Shown: positions 1 through 24,352, numbered from the stretch's first letter. The stretch is DNA of 64,000 nt from Procambarus clarkii (GCF_040958095.1 NC_091172.1:25248562-25312561); one strand, 5' to 3'. Numbers and translations are program-made. Notes: generated from the sequence alone by a model not told the origin.

Positions 1-465
1 GGGGGAAGAGGGGGCGGGGGGACAGACAATTGGCTAAACGATACGATAATGAAATGGGAGAGAGAAAGGGATGGAGGGGATAGGGATGAGAGAGGGGATG
101 GGGGGAATTGGTGGAAGGATAGGTAGGAACATCTCTCATATCCCAGCTTGAGTGAGGCTCGTGAGTCAGCCCTGTCAGGTAGTACGTCTCATTTTGTACC
201 TTTTAGTCCTCAACGTAGAACTTACAAAGTACTATGTAGCGGCTCACAAATATCCCCGTTTTCTATGCATCGGTAGGTGAGGTTAGGTGGGTGGCTTGGG
301 TTCGTACGTTTCTGGTTTGGTTAGCACGTCCTATTTTGTACGTTGTGGCACATCAAGAGAACGGGGGCTGCAAGGTTACCAAAGGTGTCAAGGTGACGTG
401 TGTGGTGAGCCTGTGTGGGTTTAATTATCAGTATACACCTAGTTGTATTCACCTAATTGTATTCA
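1..465. other. Unassigned flank with purine-rich tract
   Basis: Positions 1-130 are a G/A-rich low-complexity tract. The remainder has no convincing exon. Around 180-330 there is a diverged interspersed segment containing 'gcggctcacaaat', which resembles segments near 5860-6070 and 55765-55920, so it is probably old repeat. Confidence 0.5.
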
Positions 466-531
466 GCTAGTTGTGCTTGCGGGGGTTGAGCTGTGCTCTA
501 TCGGCCCGCCTCTCAACTGTTACTGACTACT
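466..531 (-). mobile_element. LINE 3'-terminal fragment (CR1/L2-like family)
   Basis: The + strand reads 'agttgtgcttgcgggggttg' followed by a 'cccgcctctcaactgt' motif. This is the reverse complement of the terminal motif of the LINE copies at 25424-27575, so this is a 5'-truncated tail in minus orientation. It abuts the SINE at 566-739. Confidence 0.6.
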
Positions 532-565
532 ATTTATTTATTTTCATTTCCCACACACACACACC

Positions 566-739
566 CAGGAAGCAGCTCATAGCAGCTGTCTTAACTCCCA
601 GGTACCTATTTAGTGCTAGGTAACAGGGGCATCAGGGTGAACGAAACTCTGCCCATTTTGTTTCTGCCATCACCGGGAATCAAACCGGGACTCCTAGGAT
701 TAAGAGTCCAGAGCGCTGTCCACTCAGCTATCCGGCCTC
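566..739 (-). mobile_element. tRNA-derived SINE, antisense
   Basis: On the minus strand a tRNA-like head begins near 739 ('ggccggatagctgagtgg'), has a B-box-like 'ggtttgattcccgg', and runs into the body 'caggtacc...tgctaggt' shared with copies at 20541, 31345, 35545, 36247, 53955 and 55428. The shared body identifies one SINE superfamily; this copy is diverged and is not a functional tRNA gene. Confidence 0.7.
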
Positions 740-841
740 CAGTAGTACTCACCTAGCAGTGATTACGGGGAAGTGAGGGTTAGGTTAGGTTACGGCCTTT
801 CTACAAGTGTTGCGTTATAATTGTACTAGTCTGACCGTCAA

Positions 842-1905
842 TTCTTTATCAAATTGTGGGTGGAGGTGGCTTCTATAACTTCTTCTTTCAGTACATCCCA
901 CTTGTTGGCCACCCGTATAGGGGTACAAGTACTTCCTTACATTTCTACAACGCATTTCCAGCTTCGACTTAAGTCCTCTCGTTCTACCTCTGTCTTCACT
1001 TTATCAATTTTATTTGGTATTTTGTATGTTGCGATCTTTCTCAACATACCCTTGGTTTTACTTGCTTCTCTAGAGTTGCGAGATCTAGTTCCCTTAACCT
1101 ATCCTATTAACCTATTGACTTTCCCCTTCTACATCCATATTGCCCTTTTGTTACAAAGTTTATACTCCCTATATGTTCAATTATTCTCTGATTACTTGAT
1201 TAACCTGATTATTTTTTCCAGTACCCTTCACGGAATACCTGTCAGTGACACTGGTCTGTAAACATAACTTTAGTTAGTGGTGACAAAATACCTCAGCAGA
1301 ATCCTTCAACAGCCATAGTTACATCATGTCTGGTCCCATTGCTTTAGGTGCATCTAATTCCTCCATGTTTCTAACCTCCTTTACATCGACTACTATGTTA
1401 TCTAGTTTTACCTCTGGGCTTTCATCTTGAAACCTGGTCTCTATGCTGGTTCCTTTGTAAAGAGGTCCTGAAATCTCTTGTTGAGTTCCTCATGCACATC
1501 CTTGTCGTTTTCCATTAGAATTCCATCTTCTCTCTTCAGCCTGAAGAGAGGCTGAAGAGAGAAGATGGAAGAATGTGAAGACCACATTCCCTCGATCGTC
1601 GTCGTCCCTAAATCAACGACAACCACCTGACCAAATGGTCTCTTATTGTTGTTTTCCTTCTAATATGACTATAGAACAACTTTGACTGGTCCTTAGGTTT
1701 TGCTGTAGTATTGTTATCACATTGTCTCTCAGTTTCCGTCCCGACTCAAGAGTATTCACTTCTAACACTCTTCAGTGCCTCAATGATGTCCTGTGTTCCT
1801 ATTTCTCTGCACATTTTCCATGATTTCAGGTTTTCTCCTTTGCTTCCCTGCATTGCCTAGTGAACCAGGGATTTACTCTGATTTTCTCGTCGATCTCCCC
1901 TCTTG
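842..1905 (-). mobile_element. Decayed LINE ORF2 fragment (CR1/L2-like)
   Basis: Minus-strand translation gives, from high to low coordinate, NPWFTRQCREAKE (about 1865-1825), a segment with SHIRRKTTIRDH, then EDGILMENDKDVHEELNKRF (about 1540-1460). This order is typical of the linker between endonuclease and reverse transcriptase in CR1/L2-type LINEs. The fragment continues towards 842 with the C-terminal end but no RT core, so it is internally deleted and frameshifted. Not functional. Confidence 0.6.
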
Positions 1906-2148
1906 AGTGGGCTGAACAACTCCATTGCGTCGGCACATATTTAAGCAATGTCATGGCGATATTCGTGGGGGGGAGGAGGGAGGGGGGAGGGGGGAGGGGG
2001 GGGGATTGACAAGGGAGGTGAGCGACCCACAGGAGGAAGAGGTGGAAGAGGACGTGGAGGAGGAGGAGGAGGAAAAACGTGAGGGGTGAGAACTCACAGT
2101 GTTGTGGACGATAAGACATTACACAATATTTTCCCAGGGGCAATTTTT
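1906..2148. repeat. G/A-rich low-complexity segment
   Basis: The run 1968-2010 is almost pure G/A, followed by GAGGAGG repeats to about 2075. The open frames here are products of the composition. Confidence 0.6.
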
Positions 2149-2149
2149 T

Positions 2150-3460
2150 GTGTTAACACATTAGGTACATCTGCATTTGTGCAGCTGCCCTAGACTATAT
2201 GAAGGGGAGTACAGTGTGTCAAAGACCTAGCTCCGTGGTGCTAAAAAGTCCCCATCACACAGGATGGTTAGTCATACAGAGGCATGTGATAAGTAGTCTA
2301 CACTGGCAGACTCTGGGTGCATTATCAGGATATCATCAACACAAGAGTGAATAAGGTAGCAGTGATATTAAAAGTCCCCATCTCGCAGGATGGTTAGTCA
2401 TACAGGGCCATATGTTTAGTAGCCTGCACTGGCAAATTTTGGGTGCAATATGAGGATATCCTCAAGAACTCGAGAGTGAATAAAGTAATTGCACAGTTCC
2501 AGGTACCTTATGCCAACTGGTCTGAAAGGTCTAATAACTGGGCATTCAGGGATGTAGTGTGGGAGATCATGCCGCAGTTCCTGCTCACAGAGTTTGCACC
2601 TGGAGTGCTCAGGATTGGGAGATCCGTCACCTGTAACCACCTGCCACAGGTCACGGTAACCCAACCTGATTCTGGCAACCACTGTGTCGCACAGTCTGGT
2701 CCATGTTTTGTGCTGCCCATAAACAGGTTTCAGATCTGAATAAATTATAGCTCTTTATACTGGTGCTTTCAGGTCGTTGGGAGTCAATAATTTCTATCCT
2801 ATCAGACCTGAGTGTTTGGAACAATATAGTCTTGACAGTAGAAATGGGGATACCTAGATCTAATTCAGCTTCATCCTTGTTACACGCTCGCTAATTTGGC
2901 TGCAATGTCTGTCTCATTATGATGGGTTATATTTATGTGTGATGGTATCCATACAAAGGAGATTCGAAACCCTTTGCTCTGTGCAGCAATTAGGTCATTT
3001 ATAATTGGTAGCATGAGGACCTTGCTGTTGATCTTCCAGAAGTTTTCGATTGCTTGAAGAGCAGACTTTGAATCACAATATTATTCCTCCTACAAGGCTT
3101 TTTAATGTACTGGTAGCTAGGTGTAATGCTGCTAGTTCTGCTTGTGTGGAGGTCAGCCAGCTGTTTAACCTGACACTGACAGTCTGTGTGCAAATATTAT
3201 TTCTATAAAACCTACATGCCGCTGCAGTCCGTCCAGTAGAAGATTGGACTGAGCCGTCGGTGTAGACACAGTGCGCGTGAGATCTTAGACTCTCGATGGA
3301 GGAGGCAATTGTTTCAAGTGTGACAGCTTTGAGAAGAGCAAGATTCTCATTACCTTGGTGACAGATGTGTATGATACTTGAATGGTGGGGCACAGATAAA
3401 GAGGAATATCAGAGACAGGTAGATTGTACTTAAAAGAAATGTTGAGTTTAATGAGATTGT
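2150..3460 (-). mobile_element. Non-LTR retrotransposon 3' part with RNase H domain, disrupted
   Basis: Minus-strand translation contains VYTDGSVQ, GRTAAACRFY and STQAELAALHLAT (3360-3120), then in another frame DSKSALQAIENFWKI and FVWIPSH (about 3085-2935). These are the D-E-D elements of an RNase H domain. Further downstream, ARIRLGYRDLW, CKLCEQE and an H-C pair form the usual C-terminal zinc-knuckle-like tail (2682-2416). Frameshifts split the ORF. RNase H after RT places it in an RNase-H-bearing (I/Jockey-type) clade. The 3' tail, about 2415-2150, recurs at 6935, 39060 and 54445. Confidence 0.8.
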
Positions 3461-3632
3461 AGGCGGTTTTATTCAAAATCTCAGGGGGTGGGGGGGGTGG
3501 AGGATAGGCTAAAAGTGTGAGAGGGAGAAAGGGAGAGAATGAGGAGTAGAGGAGATGAAGAGGAGGTGGTAAGGAGAGGGTGAGAAGTGAGGAGGAGGTG
3601 GTTATTAATAATAATAATAATCACAACAAAAT
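3461..3632. repeat. G/A-rich low-complexity tract ending in (AAT)n
   Basis: GGAGGTG and GAGA runs from 3480 to 3600, then (AAT)n at about 3605-3622. No coding signal. Confidence 0.5.
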
Positions 3633-3639
3633 TACGGGT

Positions 3640-3712
3640 TCACCATAGCCCGTGCTACATGGACATTTCGTTCTGAGTAGCTAAATCTAAAACAACAACA
3701 ACATCACAATAA
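3640..3712 (+). mobile_element. SINE-like element with (CAA)n tail
   Basis: Contains 'caccatagcccgtgctac' followed by a conserved 'gagtagctaaatctaaaac' and (AAC)n. The same block occurs at 24633 (-), 29385 (+), 34062 (+) and 37255 (+), which shows dispersion. The following 3713-3900 is AT-rich with (AAT)n-like runs and no gene. Confidence 0.65.
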
Positions 3713-4143
3713 TAAAAACAACGATAATAGTAATTATTAAAAAAATACATCTACTACTACCAATAATAATAAATAATATGATAAATACTAATAAAAAATA
3801 ATAATTCATAATGCAATGATAATACTACAACCACTACAAATAATTAAATAATAATACTCAATAAATAATCATAACTAATAACAGTGCTCACTGTAACGCT
3901 TGAAAGTTTAGGCTGAGGATAATTAGATCAAAATAATATTTGATTATGAGTGTGTAATTTAAAATCATTATCTGAAGACAGGTGTGGATATCCAAGTTCC
4001 TGTGAGTATTGCTAGTGTGCAGAGCTGACTACTGTATCAGGGTGTTGACAGGCAATGCAATTATCCCTTAGAAGGCGAAGACGATACTAATTATGTCTTT
4101 ATAAGCGAGACCATCAATAAGTGTGTTGTGTCTTCCCCCACAG

Positions 4144-4508
4144 GTAATCCGTTCGCGTGCGATGTCCACTTCTGCTGGATCGCCACGAACACGACGGTCG
4201 CCGACAGCTTCGACGACTTCCGCTGTCCGAACCTCAACAACACACCTATTGACGTTATTGTTCCCCAGTGCTCGTCCCAGACCCTGAACATCTCCGCCCT
4301 TGAAGGAGGCGCTGAAGAAGACGGGAAACACCCAAGAGGGGCAGTATCTACACCACATCTACACAGAGGGGTGGTATCTACACCACTCCAGCGCCGCCAC
4401 AGCCACCTGACGAGGCCTAAGCCATACCTTAAAGTCCTCCCTCAGGGAATCATGGTGCAAAGACGAAAGACGCCTGTAGCCAACAGGACTTCCAGGACAA
4501 ACCACTAA
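4144..4508 (+). CDS. Last exon of an LRR protein, oplophorus-luciferin 2-monooxygenase non-catalytic subunit-like
   Basis: The acceptor is 'cttcccccacag' before 4144; the exon enters in phase 1 and ends at TAA 4506-4508. It encodes GNPFACDVHFCWIA, then DSFDDFRCPN and VIVPQCSS. This is the Cys-rich LRR C-cap and aligns in position and phase with the last exon of the neighbour at 23829 (GNNIVCDCKIMWV...). It continues about 70 aa past the last Cys with a basic tail holding a small duplication (RGAVSTPHLHRGVVSTP). The family is a secreted LRR protein first known as the non-catalytic subunit of a shrimp luciferase; most crustacean members are not known to be involved in luminescence. No matching upstream exons were seen in 1-4143, so the rest lies outside the window or behind a large intron. 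Likely a tandem paralogue of the 11590-23986 gene. Confidence 0.75.
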
Positions 4509-4854
4509 AGGATTCCGCTAAGCGGCAAGAAGCCTAAATATTTTAAATGCACCCGGATTGGAAGGACAGATTTTTTTGTATTTAAGTGCACTGCGTGTTA
4601 GGCTCTGGGTAGAGTTTGTTTGTGTGTTGAACAGAAGTCCAGCGGTCATTACACCAGCAGGAGCTCTCTCTGGGTGCTCCTGCTGGCGTGCCTTCTGCTT
4701 CCCACGACATTTTCAACAATTTGTCGATGATTACAGAGATATTACGGCAAGCAGTCTGACGTTTCCTGTTCAGATTCACACGAAAAATTTTGTTCAAGAA
4801 AATATAGATTCTTCCTTCTTATCGCGTTTACCTTGTATGCGTGCGCGTGTGTGT
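4509..4854. other. 3' flank of the first LRR gene
   Basis: Probable 3' UTR and downstream sequence. No clear AATAAA hexamer and no other coding signal were seen. Confidence 0.35.
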
Positions 4855-4856
4855 GT

Positions 4857-5495
4857 GCCTAGTTGTGCTTGTGGGGGTTGAGTTCCGGCTCTTTGGTCCC
4901 GCCTCTCAACTGTCAATCAACTGATTGAAGATTGTGTGTGTGTGTATATATTCACCTAGTTATGCTTGTGGGGGTTGAGCTTCGGCTCTTTGGTCCCGCT
5001 TCTCAACGGTCAATCAACCGGTGTACAGATTCCCAAGCCTTTATCATATTTACATTTGAAACTGTGTATGGAATCTGCCTCCACCACATCACGTCCTAAT
5101 GCATTCCATTTGTCAACCACTCTGACACTAAAAAAAAGTTTTTTCTAGTATCTCTGTGGCTCATCTGGGTACTCAGTTTCCTCCTGTGTCCCCTTGTGCG
5201 TGTGCTCCTTGTGTTAAATAAATTGTCTTTATCTACCCTATGAGAATCATTTATGTGGTGATAATGTCTCCCCTAACTCTTCTTCCTTCCTGAGACTACA
5301 TGAGGTGTAGTTCAAGTAGTCTCTCCTCGTAGCTCATACCCCTCAGCTCGGGTACTAGTTTGGTGGCATACCTCTAAAACTTCTCCAATTTAGTCTTATG
5401 CTTGACGAGATACGGAGTCCATGCTGGAGCTGCATATTCCAGGATTGGTCTGGCATTTGTAGTATACAAGGTTCTGAATAATTCCTTGTGTGTGT
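4857..5495 (-). mobile_element. Two abutting LINE 3' ends (CR1/L2-like)
   Basis: On the minus strand a LINE C-terminal segment runs from about 5490 to 4952 and ends with the terminal motif (cccc-gcaagcat-aactaggtga) and an AC-rich tail at 4950-4935. A second terminal fragment of the same family follows at 4916-4857. The + strand 'gagatacggagtccatgctg' is the complement of the conserved region seen at 27060-27100. Confidence 0.7.
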
Positions 5496-6890
5496 GTGAA
5501 TCATACATCCATATATTAAAGCCTTTTTCCATTAACTCAATATGCAACAATTATATATACCAATTTAAAACATGTTTCATACTAATAAAAACATGTCAAG
5601 AGTGTTATAATCGCCTCTGTTGCATTCAAAATGTCCTAATAATTATATATACATAAGTAATTTTCAGTATATATAGCCATAACAAAATAGATGTAATAAC
5701 AAACATAACAAACTTGTAATATAAAGTTTTACTATTTTGCGTTTGTATTTCATATGTATAGTGTATAGAATCACAGTAAAAGCTTGTTTTGCACAGATCT
5801 GTGATCTGTGAACTTGTCATTCATGTCTTTTTTTTTTACTAGGCTACTCTACTGCTGTTAATAACGCAGCCCGTCCTCTCTAAGGTTTCCCAACGTCAAG
5901 AAACTGTCGTACTGAAGTGCCCTTATCCTAACCTACCAGAGGACCCAAAACAGAAAACGGGGCAGAATATCAATTTCGTGAGCCGCTACCATTTTCTAGT
6001 ACGACGATTTTTGGCCTTATACGTCAAAATGCGACGTTCTATTAGGAGGACGGGTTGGGTTGATCATATCACATACTCTAATTCTGAATACATTCATAAG
6101 GTCAAACCAGGAAACTAATGGGGTCAAGTATTATGTATTCCTGATCTTAGTATTATGTTATAAAACAAGTTTAGATTTTTAAACCGTGTTGTAATGTGCC
6201 GCGAGTGAATATACCAATAATTTCCAACCTTTTTTGTTTGGAGGAAACCTTGAAATATTTCGTAAAATCCTCAGGGAATCCTGATACACATTAGATTCGA
6301 CTGGGGGTAAAGTGCTCAATAGGCGTGCAAAGCAGTAGGGTTAATGAATAATAATTCATACTTTTCAATAAAACATTACAAGAGTATTGCCTAAGCTCTC
6401 GCTGCCCAAATAATATCACGTGAATATCTATCTACCCAAGCACAACTTTGATAATGTTTCAGTGCTTTAGTAATGGAGCCCGTTAACATGTTAATGATAT
6501 TAATTTTCTTAATTACAAACGAGTTGGTTGAGGATTACTGGAATAGACATGTGGCTATGAATATCTGTTATCTTAACATACTGTACCTATAGAGATCTAT
6601 ATTATACATACTATATATTATATAATATATATATATATAAAACATTGAATTGACACTGAATCTTGTTTCATAAACTCTATAAATTCTTGTGATCTGTGAC
6701 TCAACAGCCGTCAGTGATTTATACCTGTATTTATTTATGTTTATTTATCGTTGGCTCACTCATGGTGACATCCATTCACATTACCTATTCATAGTGTTAC
6801 TCAAACATGGTATTACTCATTCGTGGTGTTAATCATGATGTTACCCCCATTCGTAGTGTATTCTCATTCACGATGTTACCTATTCAGGTA
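5496..6890. other. AT-rich unassigned stretch
   Basis: No convincing exon. About 5860-6070 carries 'gtgagccgctaccattttct' and neighbouring sequence related to 55765-55920, so it is probably an old interspersed repeat. About 6600-6640 is an AT microsatellite-like run. Confidence 0.5.
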
Positions 6891-6934
6891 GGGTGATCGT
6901 CCTGGGTACAACAAGGGCAGGACTTGTGGGGGCG

Positions 6935-7325
6935 TTATCACCTCACCTACCTTTCAAACCAGTTGGCATGAAGTACCTGGAGCTTTGCAATTACTTTATT
7001 CACTCTCGTATTCTTGGAGATATCCTCATATTGCATCCAAAATTTGCCAGTGTAGGCTACTAAACATATGACCCTGTATGACTAACCATCCTGCGAGAAT
7101 GGGGACTTTTATTACAACTGCTACCTTATTCACTCTTGTGTTGGTATCCTCAAAATGCATCCTCAGTCTGCCAGTGCAGACTGCCTGTCACATGCCTCTG
7201 TATGACTAACCATCCTGTGTGATGGGTATTTTTTAGCATCACGTAGTTAGCTTTTTTGACACACACTGTACTCCACTTCATATATTTTCGGGTAGCTGCA
7301 CAAATGCAGATGTACCTAATGTATT
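6935..7325 (+). mobile_element. RNase-H LINE 3' end fragment
   Basis: The + strand encodes KYLELCNYFIHSRILGDIL and a segment ending KFASVGY, matching the C-terminus of the copy at 2682-2416, then the same 3' UTR ('gactaaccatcctg', 'tgcacaaatgcagatgtacc'). 5'-truncated. Confidence 0.75.
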
Positions 7326-7399
7326 AAAGAAAATCACCTCACCTCCACGCATCTCTACTCCCTTCATACCCCCCCCCTTCTTCTTCATCTTCTTTCTTC

Positions 7400-7470
7400 A
7401 TTATGCACCCAATACCCATTCCGTGGGCGGTGGTGGAAAGGGTTCAGAGGCACATAATCGGTTCAGGAAA
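7400..7470 (+). repeat. Single-copy relative of the 30-bp minisatellite motif
   Basis: The segment 'acccaatacccattccgtgg' and its flank 'gcggtggtgga' match one monomer of the 46981-48571 array ('cccatacccatcctgtgggt'). Here it is a single unit embedded in an interspersed context, so it may represent the element from which the arrays arose. Confidence 0.55.
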
Positions 7471-7474
7471 CCTC

Positions 7475-10388
7475 AATTCTAACCTTCCATACTAACCCAA
7501 CATTACCCCTCCACTTTAATTCCACACCTCCCCTAATCTACCCCCAGAGTAGTGCGCAGGTCGGCTCGCCAAACAACGAATTATCGTGTGGTGGATGTTA
7601 TCACTTGTGGTTCCAACGACCCTACCCCATCCACACTCTACCTGTCTACGCCATCCTTTTCTACATTACCAGCGTCACATTATTCCCCAATACCACCCCT
7701 AAATCTCCTCCTTGCACGCTATACCCAACACCACTCTATCCACACAAACTCCTCTCCCAAATATTATATCTTTCACATTAACCGCCACTCCACTATTATA
7801 ATTATTTTGTTTTTATGTAATATAAAATTAAAACGAAAAATATGATTAAAAATTACAGAGAAAAAGCCTCGTCTATTTTCTCGTCTTTCTTTCAGGCCGG
7901 TGAGTTGTGGCGGGGGCATGGGTGGCGATGTGGGAGGGAACAGGGGTGCATAGGTGACTTAGTCTATGCATGAATTTAGAGGCACTCATCATCATCATCA
8001 TGTTCTAAACTTTGGGAGCTGTTACAGCCAAGAGAGCAGCTCCGCCCTCCCTCGCATGGCATATTTTCAGGGCGATGTTCTCCACAATGGAGGCATTGTG
8101 CCTGCGAGATAAATTGTGATACTTTTGTTGGGGGGGGGGGAACTGGTCTCGACGAAAAGACTAAATGTTTTCCAGATGTCTAGTTCCAATGAACTTAACT
8201 GTCTCAAATACTTTATCCGAAACACTATTGTAGGATCTTGCCTCCCAGGCAGGTTTTAAGGGATGCAAAAGATAGGAATGCAGGTAATGGTATCTGTAAA
8301 GGATTAGAATGTAAAGAGCAACCCATCCTCTTGTTTTGATGGTACTTTCTGTAACTATGTGGTCGATCGTACCTGTATGTAGTAATGGAGCCCTAGGGTG
8401 TCACTTTTTGATACTATTTTTATAGAGGCCGGAAAAATAAAGCTAAAACCAAACTTAAATATTCCTAGGCCAAGTATAGCACATATATATCAGCCCATCC
8501 TCCTGTTGTGGCAGTACTTATAGTAACGATGAGGACCATAGTATATATACCGACGTACAACGAAATTAGTAAGAAAAGAACTATTGAGTTGGACAAACCG
8601 GAAAACAATTTTTTACTTGTGTTGCTTTGACAAACTAAACCTAACCCCTAGGCCTAATACACGATATCTGAGGCCTAATATTGTCATATTACACACACAT
8701 ATGTGTGCTATACTAGGCCTAAGAATATTTAAGTTTGTGTTTTAGCTTCATTTATTTTAAAAGAATTCTTTACTAGTCAGTATACTACTATCTAAAAGCT
8801 AACTAAGTACTTACGAATTCGTGACTATTGACGACCGTCATAATAGGTACTATCTAAACAGGAGGATAGGTTGTTGTACTATATAAAGCCTTAGCACGTA
8901 TTAGGCTTAGGATGGTTAGATTAGGTTAGAATTATTAGCAATATAAATATAACTTTTCTGGATTGTCAAAATTCAATACTACAAAAGTCTATTATCTGCT
9001 GGTCCATCACGACATATGTACTTTCGATCATATCATTACTTTAAGTACTTTCAATTAGGGGGGATGGGCTGACACAGGGGTACGAATACAAGGTAAAAAT
9101 AAAAGGGTACGAATGCAGGTAACTCTGTAAGTAAAGGATAGCAATGCAGGAAATAGTTGATTAATCCCACTAAAAATTCCCTGGAATCGACTCGAGAGAC
9201 AAATCATATTTAACACATTACTGTGAAAGAAGAACATCCATGTTAGGTTTCTCTGATTAAGTGTGAGATTCACGTTTCAGTGTGCCACGTCACTCCGCCA
9301 CGCGATACCTTCGGGACCTAATGCGGGTGATGTAGACTCTTAGAGCTTCGAAAGCTACTTGCTAGTGCACGGTGGTAACCCTGTCTAAACCAGTGTACTG
9401 GCGCGCCATCTGGAAAGTCCCTATCTGGCCTTCGGTCTCACTCTCTGGATGAAATAGTTCATCTCATTCCCTACACAGCTGACCCCTGGCAGCCCTGGGA
9501 GCCCACCTTGAACAAGATAAAGCGCCTTCGGTTTACATAAACATATTTTATATACTTAATATAGTCATGCAATGGGAAACTAAATGGCCTTACTCATAAC
9601 CAGACTCCATGTATTATGACAGCCAGTGAAGCCGTTTATGAGACAGTGGTTTAAAGGCTCTGAACCTAAACTTAATCAAATTTTAAAAATGCCCGTTTTA
9701 ATGTTTTTAGTAATGGAAGTTGAACAAATTATATCCAGATCAATACCGCACGTTTTACTAATACTTAAGGTATACTAGTTACTGTACTATTGACCAAACT
9801 ACACACTAGAAGACGAAAAGACGACGACGTTAGAGTTACGTCGTTAGAGTTAGACTTTACAAAGACGTTAAGTTACTGTACTTAAACATACTGGAAGCCA
9901 ATAGTAGAGAGCGTATGGCCACCAACTCTACCATAACAACGGGATTGACGTCCCTATGTGTTCTTCAATCCAATCTGAATTGTAAACTAGCAGAATTATC
10001 AAGTAATGAAGCACTGTAATCGCCTCTGTCATGATGAGTGAGGTGCCCGGAGGACCATTTAGACCCGAGACCCTCCGCCACTACTTGTTATGTATGCCTC
10101 AAGACTTACATTGGTATTTGAAAGATTTCCTTCTGGCGAGAGTTATCCCAGACTATGTGGCCGCGAGGCGGGAAGCGGAATGATTCACCACCTGCTTCAG
10201 GAAAGTAAATAAAAGTTCCCGCGAGAGACTGCAACTTCTGGCGGTGGTGGTACAAGACGTCGCTTGCTGCCCCCTTCCTCTCACTTCCCCACGCGACGGG
10301 CCAGTGGTAGTTTCTCCTCTACAACGGTCAGTCGTAGCCTCGCCTCCGCCACGACGAGTCAGTGATATATATAGCCTAGTCTTCTCGA
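7475..10388. other. Intergenic sequence, no supported gene
   Basis: Both strands were inspected. There are short degenerate repeats ('cccatcctcttgttttg' types at 8320 and 8495, opposite orientation near 8870), a poly-G run at 8130 and AT-rich stretches. No exon with recognisable protein content was found. Confidence 0.45.
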
Positions 10389-11309
10389 GGACGGTCAGTG
10401 GTCGCCTCGTCCTCTCCACGACAGGCCAGTGGTAGCCTCTTCTTCTCCACGACGGGCCAGTGGTAGCCTCGTCTTCTCCACGACGGGCCAGTGGTAGCCT
10501 CGTCTTCTCCACGACGGGCCAGTGGTAGCCTCGTCTTCTCCACGACGGGCCAGTGGTAGCCTCGTCTTCTCCACGACGGGTCAGTGGTAGCCTCGTCTTC
10601 TCCACGACGGCCCAGTGGTTGCCTCGTCTTCTCCACGACGGGCCAGTGGTAGCCTCGTCTCCTCCACGACGGGCCAGTGGTAGCCTCGTCTTCTCCACGA
10701 CGGGCCAGTGGTAGCCTCGTCTTCTCCACGACGGGCCAGTGGTAGCCTCGTCTTCTCCACGACGGGCCAGTGGTAGCCTCGTCTTCTCCACGACGGGCCA
10801 GTGGTAGCCTCGTCTTATCCACGACGGGCCAGTGGTAGCCTCGTCTCCTCCACGACGGCCCAGTGGTAGCCTCGTCTCCTCCACGACGGGCCAGTGGTAG
10901 CCTCGTCTTCTCCACGACGGGCCAGTGGTAGCCTCGTCTTCTCCACGACGGGCCAGTGGTAGCCTCGTCTTCTCCACGACGGGCCAGTGGTAGCCTCGTC
11001 TTCTCCACGACGGGCCAGTGGTAGCCTCGTCTTATCCACGACGGGCCAGTGGTAGCCTCGTCTCCTCCACGACGGCCCAGTGGTTGCCTCGTCTTCTCCA
11101 CGACGGGCCAGTGGTAGCCTCGTCTCCACGACGGGCCAGTGGTAGCCTCGTCTCCACGACGGGCCAGTGGTAGCCTCGTCTCCTCCACGACGGGCCAGTG
11201 GTAGCCTCGTCTTCTCCACGACGGGCCAGTGGTAGCCTCGTCTCCTCCACGACGGGCCAGTGGTAGCCTCGTCTTCTCCACGACGGGCCAGTGGTAGCCT
11301 CGTCCCTCC
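10389..11309. repeat. 31-bp GC-rich minisatellite, about 30 copies
   Basis: The unit is 31 bp, 'cctcgtcttctccacgacgg' followed by 'gccagtggtag'. Because 31 is not a multiple of 3, all three frames stay open for long distances (a 31-aa repeat on the minus strand), so the long ORFs here are artefacts. Variant monomers ('cttatcc' at 10814 and 11031) are exactly 217 bp (7 units) apart, indicating segmental amplification. The array ends about 280 bp upstream of the LRR gene start. Confidence 0.9.
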
Positions 11310-11589
11310 TTCGAAAAAAATGAAACATCGAACTAGCTCGTCTCGCTAGAATTGCTACTTAACGAACCTGAATTGTGAACGACTCTCATTCGCTCAAAAA
11401 TGTTGTTAGTAGCCTAATTAAAATGATTAATACCCGTGCTGAATCCAAATTGTGTAAGTCATTTCATTGTGCATTCACCAAATGTAGCCAGTCTTCAGGC
11501 GAACATTTGTACTGCACCTGTGCTACAGAAGCCAATACAGAATAAATTATACAAGATAAAATAATATATGTGTGACATTAATTAGCATC
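11310..11589 (+). promoter_or_regulatory. Probable 5' region of the LRR gene
   Basis: This 280-bp stretch between the minisatellite and the ATG becomes strongly AT-rich at 11540-11585. It is the natural place for the 5' UTR and proximal promoter, but no TATA box or initiator can be assigned, and a further non-coding exon upstream is possible. Confidence 0.3.
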
Positions 11590-23986
<12,397 letters not shown>

Positions 23987-24159
23987 TATATGCCGCCTTC
24001 TCGGGGGGCTTCTTGGTGTACTGCCTTCTCGGGGGGTTTCTTGGTGCGCTGTCTTCCGGTTCTTGGTGCAACAGCCTTACGGTTCCCGGAGCAGTGTCTT
24101 CGGTTCCTGGTGCTCCCTTCCGGTTTATGGTGTTCAAATTCTGACATTGCACCGTTTGC

Positions 24160-24163
<4 letters not shown>

Positions 24164-24253
<90 letters not shown>
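24164..24253. repeat. (AC)n microsatellite
   Basis: About 45 AC units in the 3' flank of the LRR gene; it could fall in the 3' UTR. Confidence 0.95.
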
Positions 24254-24257
<4 letters not shown>

Positions 24258-24264
24258 CATATTA

Positions 24265-24352
24265 ACGATTCGGTCCGTCCTGGACCATTATAAAGCGGTG
24301 TGATATAAAGCGTTTCGGTCCGGGACGTACCGAAACGTCGTCGCTTCTCCAT
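24265..24352 (+). repeat. Foldback family copy
   Basis: 'gattcggtccgtcctggacc' and 'gtaccgaaacgtcgtcgctt' are diverged arms of the foldback family, directly after the (AC)n. Confidence 0.65.

Noticed and set aside
10153-11328. Overlapping minus-strand ORFs of 274, 301, 134 and 98 aa with a 31-aa repeat
   Set aside because: All are readings of the 31-bp minisatellite in its different frames. No splice or homology support.
11572-11589. Upstream GTG start for the LRR gene
   Set aside because: Eukaryotic translation normally starts at ATG; the first in-frame ATG at 11590 begins a proper signal peptide.
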